A DNA stretch of 23,330 nt from DAINBT01 sp036732785 (GCA_964537505.1 CAZICK010000061.1:1-23330); one strand, 5' to 3'; counted from the stretch's first letter, positions 1 to 7,959 are shown. Numbers and translations are program-made. The notes: a model not told the origin generated them from the sequence alone.

Positions 1-37
1 AAACCAGTCATTTTTTGGCATATCCATGTACAGATTC

Positions 38-508
38 TTATGAGGAGCCCTTTTTACTTTCTACTTGGACAGATTGCCATTCTTTCATCCTATCTTGCGA
101 GCGTTTAAGGGCTTCAGAATTAAAAACACCAGGATGGCGACATACAACAGCTTCGAATGCAAAACGCTGCATTCCCATATCTACGAGCGCTTTGTATCCA
201 GCGGTTTCCTGTGGCCTGTTAACAGCTTTCTCCACCGCGATAATGATGCCATGGCGTTTAATCATCTGCCATGTTCGTGAAGCACGCACATTCTTGCCAT
301 CGTGTTTCGCTGAGAGAATTCTTTCGTAAGCATAGACTGCCTCTAGCGCTTCCCGCTCTGCTTCACTGGCTGCACCATGAGCTGCAGCACGTAATTCGAC
401 TGCTCTGCAACGTGCCTCCCGTGCAAGCTCTGGAAGCCGAGCCTCTACGTTTAGTGCAACCTGTTCGCATTCTTCAGGAGTAGTTAGTTTTGATATTAGA
501 TCGTCCAT
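38..508 (-). CDS. conserved protein of unknown function
   Basis: This encodes 156 residues. The ATG is preceded by a strong GAGGAG Shine-Dalgarno at 7-nt spacing, which fixes the start. The protein is soluble and mostly helical, with no signal peptide or membrane segment. It is Ala/Glu/Arg-rich in the first 70 residues (repeated EAR/AAEREALEAVYAYE-type helices), followed by a basic segment (RASRTWQMIKRHG) and a C-terminal part with AFEAVVCRHPGVF. The regular, alignable look suggests a conserved orphan family, but I cannot name a domain or function. It is the first gene seen in the window and reads leftwards after the nuclease-like gene at 669-1676, with 160 bp between them, so an operon is possible but not shown. 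Its codons are more GC-rich than those of that neighbour. Confidence 0.8.
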   Translation of the reverse strand: MDDLISKLTTPEECEQVALNVEARLPELAREARCRAVELRAAAHGAASEAEREALEAVYAYERILSAKHDGKNVRASRTWQMIKRHGIIIAVEKAVNRPQETAGYKALVDMGMQRFAFEAVVCRHPGVFNSEALKRSQDRMKEWQSVQVESKKGSS

Positions 509-668
509 CTATATTCTCCTCGTATTGCATAACAATAATTAGATTGATCAGCAGAAGATACGGAACTTCGGTTTCCTGTCCATATCCTTTTAATCTACCT
601 ATTCTTAATAATCGCGATTTCCTAATCTTTCAGGCCATAAAGGCATTGGGTTGTCCCGTTGTGTTCCG

Positions 669-1676
669 CTAAAAAGCTTCCTCAAGAGTTTTTGCTTTGT
701 TTAATCTCTCCATTGATGTGTATCGAGAATTTTGTAATGCTCTAACATCTCCTTTGGCAACAAGTTTAATTGGTTCGATTTTCTTCGCTGGTTCAGTAAA
801 ACGTAAGATGTATTTATTAGAATCCTTCCATTGCTCAATTAATTTTACTGTAGCGATATAAGTAATTGCGGAAATAGGTGCAACCTGATATGCTGCAATA
901 TATTTAATCTTGGGGATCATACTTGGATGAATACGAATTGCATACCAGCAATTTTCTCCGATAAAAGTTTCCTCAAATCCATCTTCTCTCGCAGGTACAA
1001 CAATTGTATCAATTTCAGATGGGTCAACAGTTTTTGTATTGGTCGTAGTTTCTTTTTTATAGGAAACTACCGGCATAGAAACATCAGCTAAAAATGGCTC
1101 AAATTGATATATTCGCTCTCCGTCGGAGTTAACATATCGTTGTAATATTATAATTTCTACTGGAAAGCGAAATTGCCGTATCAAAACACTTTCAAGTTCA
1201 TCCGATATTTCATCAATGATAACAAGAACATTAAATTTGCCGTCCCCATATATCATCTTTTCCAGCAGAAAATCTACATTTTCAAAATCGTTTTCGTTAG
1301 CGTAATCCACGCATTCCCCAAATGCTTCTTTATCTTTTATTAGAGCATCTTTGATAAGTGCTTTAATTTTTTGTGGTGAGGTTTCAAATGATAGTGAAAA
1401 CTCTAAGACCTGGACAGCAATATGTTTCAAGGGTTCATGTTTTACTAATTCATTTTCTACAACATATAATTTTGGTTCTTTTTTGCTCGAAAGGTCTATT
1501 AAGTAGCCATCCGGTATGTTCTTTGTCTTCCCCTTCAAACCTATTTTCTTTTTGATATCGAGATAAATTCTCTCCTCGCCAAATAAATCCGTTTGTACTT
1601 CAAGTATCGCTGATTCAAGGTCATCTTCTAATTCAAAAGGTTCATTTTCATAAATCTTATTAGGCGTCCAAAGCAT
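669..1676 (-). CDS. orphan protein with a PD-(D/E)XK-nuclease-like motif pattern
   Basis: This encodes 335 residues. The start is supported by a near-perfect AAGGAGG Shine-Dalgarno 8 nt before the ATG. There is no signal peptide or membrane segment. Residues about 20-95 show an acidic helix, then PDGYLID (P55-D56), a beta strand with VVENE (E74, E76), and a helix with Q89 (HIAVQVLEF). This resembles the D...ExE/K...Q layout of PD-(D/E)XK endonuclease-like folds, as in the NucS/DUF91 type, but the usual lysine is replaced by Glu. The middle contains a hydrophobic strand (FNVLVIIDEIS), and the C-terminal third has no motif I recognise. The gene is clearly more AT-rich than the rest of the window, which suggests recent acquisition. 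The nuclease relation is an inference from motif spacing only. Confidence 0.8.
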   Translation of the reverse strand: MLWTPNKIYENEPFELEDDLESAILEVQTDLFGEERIYLDIKKKIGLKGKTKNIPDGYLIDLSSKKEPKLYVVENELVKHEPLKHIAVQVLEFSLSFETSPQKIKALIKDALIKDKEAFGECVDYANENDFENVDFLLEKMIYGDGKFNVLVIIDEISDELESVLIRQFRFPVEIIILQRYVNSDGERIYQFEPFLADVSMPVVSYKKETTTNTKTVDPSEIDTIVVPAREDGFEETFIGENCWYAIRIHPSMIPKIKYIAAYQVAPISAITYIATVKLIEQWKDSNKYILRFTEPAKKIEPIKLVAKGDVRALQNSRYTSMERLNKAKTLEEAF

Positions 1677-2267
1677 TGCTCAATCCTCCTTTATTTTGCT
1701 CCATTGATTGATAACATTGTTTGCAAATTTTTTTTCTATGTAAAGAATGTAAGAATTTATCCTTTATACTTTCCGCATAATAAACATCACCTGCCTTAAA
1801 TTAATTGATGGCAGTTTATGCAATTATGGTTAGTCCGAGCCTTTGTTTGCTTATAATAAATTAGATTGTCGTATTTGCTCATGTTTTTTCTTTCTGGACA
1901 TCGCCAAACCCGCTACGTCTTTGCTGGAAAATCTTCTTTTTTTCCCTAAGTCCCTTATTTTTAACATCTTACCCGCCTTTTTGCCCGTTTAATCTATGAA
2001 AGATAACCCTTCATCCGTGACAGATAACGCTTAATCCGCCTAATATAACACCTCATCTGCGACAAATCACCCTTAATCTGTGACAGATCCCCTGTTATCC
2101 GTTACGCCTAACGCCTCACCAGAGACGGATCACCCATTATCCACGGCATATTACACTTACTTTGCCACGATGTAAACTTACAATGGCTCAATGTAACTTA
2201 CATCGCCACGCCCTGCTCCGTGAAAGCATAGGGATTGTATCGCCTGCCGCCACGATGTAAACCAATT
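1677..2267. other. gene-free, partly AT-rich intergenic stretch
   Basis: About 590 bp hold no convincing coding region, tRNA or other RNA gene. The first 300 bp are AT-rich and contain the untranslated region of the nuclease-like gene. The rest is taken up by the 21-bp degenerate tandem array (listed separately). A 14-bp direct repeat, GCCACGATGTAAAC, occurs at 2164-2177 and again at 2249-2262. Confidence 0.7.
1989..2197. repeat. degenerate tandem array, exact 21-bp period, about 10 units
   Basis: Units begin at 1989, 2010, 2031, 2052, 2073, 2094, 2115, 2136, 2157 and 2178. Phase is kept exactly through the first nine units although the bases have diverged widely. The approximate consensus is TTAATCCGTGACAGATAAC followed by two mostly C bases. 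The best-preserved units are 1, 2 and 5; units 9-11 are eroded and the period slips to 20 bp after unit 10. Many units contain an imperfect palindrome of the form ATCTGTnACAGAT. With a 21-bp period both strands read as heptapeptide repeats in every frame, but stop codons interrupt them, so it is not coding now. There are no spacers of CRISPR type. Function is unknown. Confidence 0.75.
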
Positions 2268-2501
2268 TCACCTCGGATTAAGCCAAGAAAAGTGACAGCC
2301 CAATACCCAGGTTCTAACATATTTCAAATTGTTTAATTCAACTGCTTTGCGAAATTTTGGTGAAGGATTGAGTTTGTCTGCTTTTAACTCAGCGTCAACG
2401 AGTAAACACATCCCGATTGTTTCCTTTTTACCCCAATTAGGTTTCTCAGCGTTTTCCCACTCCGCAATCACACGACCTCTTAACTTTCTATCTACCTTCA
2501 T
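2268..2501 (-). CDS. doubtful small hypothetical protein
   Basis: This is a 77-residue reading frame beginning MKVDRKLRGR and ending in HFSWLNPR. I chose the ATG at 2501 because GAGG lies 9 nt before it; a GTG five codons upstream (2516) would overlap that ribosome site. The composition is plausible for a real soluble basic protein (WENAEKPNWGKKETIG, a hydrophobic CLLVDAEL helix). I recognise no family, and it lies beside the degenerate repeat array in an accessory-looking region. It could be a small orphan gene, the remnant of a longer gene, or spurious. Confidence 0.4.
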   Translation of the reverse strand: MKVDRKLRGRVIAEWENAEKPNWGKKETIGMCLLVDAELKADKLNPSPKFRKAVELNNLKYVRTWVLGCHFSWLNPR

Positions 2502-2597
2502 ATCAAATTCCCTCACGCCTGCGAACCTGTTAACTTACTCAAACTGACCGTTTTAAGTTTGCAAACACGCGTAACTACTTCTTTCTTCTCCCTCCCC

Positions 2598-2625
2598 CTA
2601 TTGCCTAGTGCCTATTGCCTGTTGC
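2598..2625. repeat. short 7-bp tandem repeat at the DUF6807 stop codon
   Basis: Four consecutive 7-mers read CTATTGC, CTAGTGC, CTATTGC and CTGTTGC. The TAG stop of the minus-strand DUF6807 gene lies inside the second unit. The last residues of that protein (ATGNRH) are therefore encoded by the repeat, and its exact C-terminus may be set by slippage. Confidence 0.6.
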
Positions 2626-3921
2626 CTTCCCTTCCAGAATAGTCTTTGGAGGATACGCAAAGTCATGCCAGAGCTGCTCGGCCTTGTCAGAAGTCAGTTC
2701 ACCGTTATAAGCGCATATCCGGTATTTCAGAACATAATCTTTTTTCGGTTCCAGCACCCATGATTTTTGCTTTATGGGACAAAAATTAAAAAACAAGTCA
2801 TTAAAGCCCGGCCCCCAGATTCTTATCGGTTCGGGATGTTCACGGTTATGCGGATGGCTCATGAAAAGCACACCCGCCGGCCCTTTATCCGTCGGACCGA
2901 AAACACTGCACCAGCGGGCACGCGTACCGTCGCCGTCTTTGCCGGTCTTGCCTTCGCTGGTCAGATAATCGCCTTTTTCCCAATCCGCCCTGGCCCGAAA
3001 ACCAAGGCCGCCGTATCGATACTTATCCAGCGTAATTGGGCTGGAACTGGCGCAGTTTTGTGTCGTAGTAAAATCCCACAGCCACCGCCCTTTATCCCCA
3101 CCGCCTACGTTCCAGACCCTCACATCGAGTTCTTCGTTAATCGCAACTTTTTCACCTTGCGGCCCTTTGAGTTCCACATGTTCCTGGATCGCGCGGAACC
3201 CACCGAACACTGCCCCTTCGGTCGTCGAGACAAATCTTACAAACCGCACCGTACCCTGACCTTCTCCCAGGTTCCAGAAATCGACCACCCGCCCTTCGAA
3301 TTCCGTCTTGGTCCACGGGTTCCACAATCCTATATGATGGATATGGTCGGGCGGATGGATACGGCTGAGCACCTGCCCGTTTGGTGACCACAGCGGATGA
3401 ATGAATCCACTCCGCGCATAGAGCGGACTTGCTCCTTCTGGTGGCGCAACCACTCCATTATTGTATCTTAGAATACTATCATTTCCGATTCGCACTTCCA
3501 GACACGCGTCATTCTTTGTTATCTCGACGCCTGGCGCCTTAGCCGCCGGCCCCTCTGCGAGTTCGTAGATACGTTTACCGCCGGCCGGGGTCGTACCGGA
3601 CAAAATCCACCAGAGTCGCGGCGAATAACCTGCTTCGATCTGGCATGGTACCGCCAGACGTTCGGAACCCTTAATTTCTTCCAACCGCAGCTCGCAATCC
3701 AGTGGTACGGCCACATCATCAAGACCAACAGATACAGGAGTATCGATACGAATATATTCCCCAGCTTCCACTATAATTCTTGCTGGAAGTGCACCAAAAC
3801 TGATAGATTGCGCCGCCAAAACCACCCAGAACATGGAGAAAACCATTGAAAAAATCACCAAATTACTTCGTTTTTTGAACTTTTTTTGCCTTTTTCCACA
3901 AATATCTATCCGGTTTTTCAT
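2605..3921 (-). CDS. secreted DUF6807 (PmoA-like, PF14100) family protein
   Basis: This encodes 438 residues from the ATG at 3921; an in-frame TTG at 3969 would add 16 residues encoded by the repeated leader. An AAGG-type ribosome site precedes the ATG. Residues about 18-45 form a basic then hydrophobic signal sequence (SMVFSMFWVVLAAQSISFGA), so export is expected. The mature part shows the family's landmarks: LYARSGFIHPLWSPNGQ, the His-rich HPPDHIHHIGLWNPWTKTEF, RWLWDFTTTQ, YGGLGFRARADW and the C-terminal MSHPHNREHPEPIRIWGPG. The database name 'methane oxygenase PmoA' is historical, and nothing links this protein to methane monooxygenase. In Planctomycetota such proteins are commonly associated with carbohydrate or envelope metabolism; the conserved histidines suggest a metal or sugar site (inference). 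It lies downstream of rpoD, separated by a probable terminator. Confidence 0.88.
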   Translation of the reverse strand: MKNRIDICGKRQKKFKKRSNLVIFSMVFSMFWVVLAAQSISFGALPARIIVEAGEYIRIDTPVSVGLDDVAVPLDCELRLEEIKGSERLAVPCQIEAGYSPRLWWILSGTTPAGGKRIYELAEGPAAKAPGVEITKNDACLEVRIGNDSILRYNNGVVAPPEGASPLYARSGFIHPLWSPNGQVLSRIHPPDHIHHIGLWNPWTKTEFEGRVVDFWNLGEGQGTVRFVRFVSTTEGAVFGGFRAIQEHVELKGPQGEKVAINEELDVRVWNVGGGDKGRWLWDFTTTQNCASSSPITLDKYRYGGLGFRARADWEKGDYLTSEGKTGKDGDGTRARWCSVFGPTDKGPAGVLFMSHPHNREHPEPIRIWGPGFNDLFFNFCPIKQKSWVLEPKKDYVLKYRICAYNGELTSDKAEQLWHDFAYPPKTILEGKATGNRH

Positions 3922-4026
3922 TGCAATAACTACCTTACAAAAAACAATAGCTCCCTTGAGGACAAACAAACACCCCCTTAAGAAAAAGCAATAACTCCCT
4001 CAAGGAAAAACAATAACTCCCTGAAG
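3921..4026 (-). repeat. about five ~22-bp tandem units in the DUF6807 leader
   Basis: Read in the gene direction, five imperfect units of 20-23 bp each carry a G-rich Shine-Dalgarno-like core followed by TTATTG: CAGGGAGTTATTG, GAGGGAGTTATTG, AAGGGGGTGTTTG, AAGGGAGCTATTG and AAGGTAGTTATTG. The last unit is the ribosome site of the chosen ATG. T-runs separate the units. Each of the others resembles a ribosome site next to a TTG codon. Confidence 0.65.
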
Positions 4027-4057
4027 AAAAAAGACTTAGGCCAGGCCGCCTATGGTC
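4027..4057 (-). terminator. probable intrinsic terminator after rpoD
   Basis: Starting at the rpoD stop codon, the minus strand carries GAC, TAGGC, the loop GGCCTG, GCCTA and GTC, followed directly by TCTTTTTTC. The stem is short (5 bp core plus a bulged 3-bp base), so strength is uncertain, but stem plus U-tract in the right place supports termination of the dnaG-rpoD transcript. Confidence 0.5.
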
Positions 4058-5777
4058 AAATACCCCCTAAATCTTCATCGTTATCGTTATCGTCTTCGTT
4101 CTCGTTATCGTCATTATTAAACAGACGACGATCAATCTTATCCAGAAACCCTTCCAGCTTACGCGATCGCACCGGATGCTGTAGTTTACGAATCGCCTTG
4201 GCTTCCACCTGCCGAACGCGCTCACGGGTCACCTTAAAGATTCGGCCAACTTCTTCCAGGGTGTACGTATAACCGTCGCCTATTCCGTAGCGCAGCTTGA
4301 TAATTTCACGTTCCCGGTAGGTCAGCGTCTTTAGAACTCCGTCTATTTTATCCTTGAGCATTTCGTGAGTCGCCACGCTCACCGGTGATTCTGCCCCGTC
4401 GTCTTCAATGAAATCACCGAAGTAACTGTCCTCGCTTTCGCCCACCGGACGATCCAGACTGATCGGATGCCGTGATATCTTCATCACCCGCCGCACCTCA
4501 TTGGCCGACAGATTAGCCGACTCAGCGATTTCTTCGATACTCGGCTCAACTCCCATCTCCTGCTGAAGTTTTTTACTGATATTGCGCAATCGGCTCATCG
4601 TCTCGATCATATGCACCGGTATCCGAATCGTCCTGGCATGGTCGGCGATCGAACGCGTAATCGCCTGACGAATCCACCATGTCGCATACGTACTGAACTT
4701 GTAACCGCGCCGATATTCGTATTTGTCCACAGCTCGCATCAGTCCCGTATTTCCTTCCTGGATGATATCCAGAAAACTCAAACCGCGATTACGATATTTT
4801 TTCGCAATGGAAACCACCAGCCGCAAATTACCACCGCTAAGCTTACGCTTAGCGATTTCATACTCATGGAAAATCCTGCGAATCGTTTGGCAGCGAACTT
4901 GTAGCTGATGACGGTCTTCCATTACCAACTCTTTGAGGCCACTGAGCTCTTCTTCAACTACCATAATATCTTCTTCGTTCAGATTTTCATTTCCCGGATT
5001 TGCCCGCAGGTTTTCCAGGTCAACCATTTTATGCAGAATATTTTCCAGCTTATTCATCATCGGCTGGATCCGGCTGGTACGAAGCGCCAACTCCTCCAAC
5101 AAAATTGCCGCGCGCCGGCGCCTCCGACGTATTTCCAACTCGATCGCTTTTCGGTTTTCCGCATCATGATTGTTTTCCGCCAGAGTGTGCCAGTTTTTTT
5201 GATTCATTTCTATTATGCTGCGTATCGTTTGCAGATTGTGTGGGATACGCTTGGTTACCGAAGATTTTGCCAATGGGTTCGCCGTCGAGATACGCATTGT
5301 TCGATCGAAGGGTAAAGCTCCACGTTCCACCAGCTCCAGCATCGAAACCGCTGTATTCATGGAATAGGCGTTTTCCAGCACTTTGCGGCGAAACGCCATT
5401 CGCATCATCTCGATCTTCCGGGCCAGCGAAATTTCCTGTTCTCTGGTCAGCAGCGGTATCTCACCCATTTGCGTCAGATACATGCGGACCGGATCATCGA
5501 TCCGACGCTCTTCCACCGCAAATTCTTCTTCATCGCCATCTTCTGTCGCCTCTTTGTTTTTCCGATCTTCCCGTTTTTTTAGATCGATCTCATCGATCAA
5601 CTCCACCCCCATATCCTCCAGCGTCATCAGCAGGCTGTCCAGCCGGTCCGGTGTCAGGTTATCGTCCGGAAGTCCGTCGTTCATCTCTTCATAGGTCAAA
5701 TATCCACGCGTTCTGCCTTTCTCGATCATGGATTTCAAACTATCACTACCAAAATTATCGATCGTTATCTTCTTCAC
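4056..5777 (-). CDS. rpoD: primary RNA polymerase sigma factor RpoD (sigma-70)
   Basis: This directs core RNA polymerase to housekeeping promoters. There are 573 residues from the GTG at 5777, which has GGAG 10 nt upstream; a TTG at 5780 (7 nt) or TTGs further upstream to 5795 are alternatives. Counting from 5795, region 1.1 spans about 7-70 and region 1.2 about 100-132 (DDPVRMYLTQMGEIPLLTREQE). A poorly conserved insert covers 132-310. Region 2 covers about 315-385 and includes the -10-reading segment GYKFSTYATWWIRQAITR. Region 3 follows to about 470. Region 4 (478-545) carries the -35-reading helix-turn-helix TLEEVGRIFKVTRERVRQVE. Its presence with region 1.1 marks a primary rather than an alternative sigma factor. 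An acidic Asn/Asp tail of about 20 residues follows region 4, which is unusual. The gene is 90 bp downstream of dnaG, the usual macromolecular-synthesis order, but rpsU is absent. Confidence 0.97.
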   Translation of the reverse strand: MKKITIDNFGSDSLKSMIEKGRTRGYLTYEEMNDGLPDDNLTPDRLDSLLMTLEDMGVELIDEIDLKKREDRKNKEATEDGDEEEFAVEERRIDDPVRMYLTQMGEIPLLTREQEISLARKIEMMRMAFRRKVLENAYSMNTAVSMLELVERGALPFDRTMRISTANPLAKSSVTKRIPHNLQTIRSIIEMNQKNWHTLAENNHDAENRKAIELEIRRRRRRAAILLEELALRTSRIQPMMNKLENILHKMVDLENLRANPGNENLNEEDIMVVEEELSGLKELVMEDRHQLQVRCQTIRRIFHEYEIAKRKLSGGNLRLVVSIAKKYRNRGLSFLDIIQEGNTGLMRAVDKYEYRRGYKFSTYATWWIRQAITRSIADHARTIRIPVHMIETMSRLRNISKKLQQEMGVEPSIEEIAESANLSANEVRRVMKISRHPISLDRPVGESEDSYFGDFIEDDGAESPVSVATHEMLKDKIDGVLKTLTYREREIIKLRYGIGDGYTYTLEEVGRIFKVTRERVRQVEAKAIRKLQHPVRSRKLEGFLDKIDRRLFNNDDNENEDDNDNDEDLGGI

Positions 5778-5825
5778 CAAATTCAAACTCCACAAACTTT
5801 TCGTTTATTCTATTCAAAACCAAAC

Positions 5826-5841
5826 CCTGGCCCATACCAGG
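5826..5841 (-). other. small hairpin between dnaG and rpoD
   Basis: The minus strand reads CCTGG, TATGGG loop, CCAGG, then GTTTGGTTTTG. A 5-bp stem with a loose T-rich tail in the dnaG-rpoD gap could act as a weak attenuator or RNA processing site, as is known for this operon in E. coli. It may equally be chance. Confidence 0.25.
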
Positions 5842-5867
5842 TGTTTACCAATCTATCCAAAACCTTT

Positions 5868-7736
5868 CTAACTCGTAGAAAACACATTTGATCGCCCCGG
5901 ATCCGATTGATCTTTCGACCGCTTCTGTCGCTTTGTTTGAATCTCCAAGAGCAGTGCCGTTTGTGCATCCTTACCGTATTTTTCTTCTGCGTGGGAAGTC
6001 ATCCTGTGTAGTTCCTGTTGGGACTGTTCCGTCTCTAAACGTCGCAGGCTCTTCAGCGTTCTTTCCAGCCTAACTTCAAAGTTTTCTCGTTGCGATCCGC
6101 CTTCGGCCATATCTGTTATTTTATTGCACAGCTCGGTACTTTCGCACCCGGCCAGTATTGCCGCCAGTGATCCGTTGCCGCCACCGCCAAAGTAATCCCA
6201 AAGCCGCTGCGCTATCTGGCTTAGAACCGGATCGCTAAACTCGTCCGGACCTATCTCTTTCCTGACTTGCTCGAACAAATCTCCACGATTCAGCAGCACC
6301 TCCAGAATTTCCTGTTCTACAACTTCACGCTGAGAACGAACCGAACGATTCTCCAAAGGGATCGCCCCCGAATGCCTTTGTCCCGACACACTCGCTTTCA
6401 TCCGTCGCAAGTGGTCATTCACCTTGCGATGTGCCTGATCGTTTGTTATTCCTACCAGCTTAGCCACCCGGTTAAGCAGATACCCACGGCTGATATTGTC
6501 TATGTTCTCCTGTGCCAACAACTGTGCCGTCATCATCAAATACTCATCCACTGCCCGCTTATGGCCGCCAACCGTATTTGTCTTCGCCAATTGACGTTCC
6601 ATATTCTGCCATTTATATTCTAGAGATTCGGTCGCACCGGAAACAAGTTTTTCGAACGATTCTTTACCGCGATCACCTTGTGCCAACAGAAAATCACACG
6701 GATCCTTACCCTCCGGCAAACTCACCAGTTTCACCTCAACCTGATGGGCGAAAAACACTTCAACTGCCCGATCGGCCGCCTTTTCCCCTGCCGCGTCAGA
6801 GTCAAACACCACCACAATCGTATCGGCATAACGGGAAAGAATCTCGGCGTGTTCCCGCGTCAGGGCTGTGCCAAGCGTCGCTACCACATTGGCCAGACCA
6901 AACTGGTGGGCCACAATACAGTCGGTATAACCTTCGACCAGCACCGCGGTACGCTCTTTGATGATACTGTCTTTGGCCGCATGCAGCCCATAGAGTGCCC
7001 GGCTCTTGTTAAACAGCACACTTTCAGGGCTGTTGATATACTTCGCCGGGTCGTCCCCCAGCGTTCTGCCCCCAAAACCGATCACCCGCCCCAACGCGTC
7101 AGTCACCGGAAATATAAGCCTCTCGCGGAACCGGTCGTAATATCCACCTTGTTCTTTCTCTACCAGCAGACCCAACCGGGCCAGCTCCGCTGCCGGTTTT
7201 CCCGCCTCATGGGCCGCCTTTAACAGATTATCCCAGCTATTTGGCGCCCAGCCCAGTCCAAATCTTTTTGCCGTATCCGCCCTAATAAAGCGGTTTTCCA
7301 CGTATTCACGGGCTACTCGGCCCAGTTCGTCCTGGTCGTATTGATCCCGGAAAAACTTTGCTGCCCAGCGGTTCAACTTCTCCAATTCATTACGATCCAT
7401 TCCCTCATGGGCCTGTACCTGTTTTTCAGGCAGTTTCACGCCGGCCCGCTGGGCCAAAAACCAAACCGACTCAGGAAACGTCATTTGTTCACGGCGCATA
7501 ATGAACTGGATCGCATTTCCTCCTGCCCCGCACGCAAAACACTTAAATATCTGTTTGCCGGGATTAACGTTCAGAGATGGCTTACTGTCGTTGTGGAACG
7601 GACACAACCCAACCATCTCCTTACCCCGACGCTGCAAAGATACATAATTGCCTATAACTTCAACTATATTAATCGCCTGCAGAACCTGCTGGATGTGGCT
7701 TTCATCAAAATAGGTCGATACATTACTTTTTGGCAT
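5868..7736 (-). CDS. dnaG: DNA primase DnaG
   Basis: This synthesises RNA primers at the replication fork together with the replicative helicase. There are 622 residues from the ATG at 7736. An in-frame TTG at 7775 has a good GGAG at 5-nt spacing and lies just after the mapped-looking promoter, so a 13-residue longer form is possible; family alignment favours the ATG. Counting from 7775, the CHC2 zinc-binding domain has C58, H61, C79 and C82 (CPFH...CFACGAGG). The catalytic core has DRFRERLIFPV (about 214-224) and the TOPRIM acidic residues in VEGYTD (E281) and FDSDAAG (D325, D327). The C-terminal 150 residues are helical and match the helicase-binding region in position. Length is normal for the family. 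It is first in a dnaG-rpoD operon. Confidence 0.97.
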   Translation of the reverse strand: MPKSNVSTYFDESHIQQVLQAINIVEVIGNYVSLQRRGKEMVGLCPFHNDSKPSLNVNPGKQIFKCFACGAGGNAIQFIMRREQMTFPESVWFLAQRAGVKLPEKQVQAHEGMDRNELEKLNRWAAKFFRDQYDQDELGRVAREYVENRFIRADTAKRFGLGWAPNSWDNLLKAAHEAGKPAAELARLGLLVEKEQGGYYDRFRERLIFPVTDALGRVIGFGGRTLGDDPAKYINSPESVLFNKSRALYGLHAAKDSIIKERTAVLVEGYTDCIVAHQFGLANVVATLGTALTREHAEILSRYADTIVVVFDSDAAGEKAADRAVEVFFAHQVEVKLVSLPEGKDPCDFLLAQGDRGKESFEKLVSGATESLEYKWQNMERQLAKTNTVGGHKRAVDEYLMMTAQLLAQENIDNISRGYLLNRVAKLVGITNDQAHRKVNDHLRRMKASVSGQRHSGAIPLENRSVRSQREVVEQEILEVLLNRGDLFEQVRKEIGPDEFSDPVLSQIAQRLWDYFGGGGNGSLAAILAGCESTELCNKITDMAEGGSQRENFEVRLERTLKSLRRLETEQSQQELHRMTSHAEEKYGKDAQTALLLEIQTKRQKRSKDQSDPGRSNVFSTS

Positions 7737-7795
7737 GTTCAAATTTTTGTGCTTACTCGCTGGATCAAGAACCAAGTTTTCTCCGAAACTGGGAA

Positions 7796-7824
7796 AGTAT
7801 ACCCCAAAAACGCCGTTTTGTCAA
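7796..7824 (-). promoter_or_regulatory. sigma-70 promoter for dnaG-rpoD
   Basis: On the minus strand a perfect -35 TTGACA (7824-7819) and a -10 TATACT (7801-7796) are separated by exactly 17 bp. Transcription would start near 7789, giving a leader of roughly 15 nt to the TTG or 55 nt to the ATG of dnaG. This would drive the primase and the cell's own primary sigma factor. Confidence 0.8.
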
Positions 7825-7959
7825 ACAAACAGGAAATTTTCACTCCTAACGGCCTATTCTTGCAATGCCTCATGCGAAATATGGCTTGCTATCTTAAATT
7901 TATATGATCTTTCCCTATATTTCCCTTCTTCCCTATTTTAACATCAATCCGTAATCTTG

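Noticed and set aside
1989..2220. CRISPR array
   Set aside because: The 21-bp units are contiguous and degenerate, with no unique spacers, no conserved repeats and no cas genes.
2767..3387. 206-codon plus-strand frame inside the DUF6807 gene
   Set aside because: It is antisense to a clearly conserved protein and has no supporting features.
2605..3921. Methane monooxygenase subunit (from the family name PmoA)
   Set aside because: The sequence is a secreted soluble DUF6807-type protein, not the multi-helix membrane PmoA; the name is a misleading legacy label.
5000..5878. 292-codon open frame on the plus strand opposite rpoD
   Set aside because: It lies wholly antisense to the conserved sigma-factor gene, has Ser/Pro/Arg-rich composition without domain features and no ribosome site; it is a shadow.
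7341..7907. 188-codon plus-strand frame opposite the start of dnaG
   Set aside because: It is antisense to the zinc-binding domain of primase and shows no recognisable domain.
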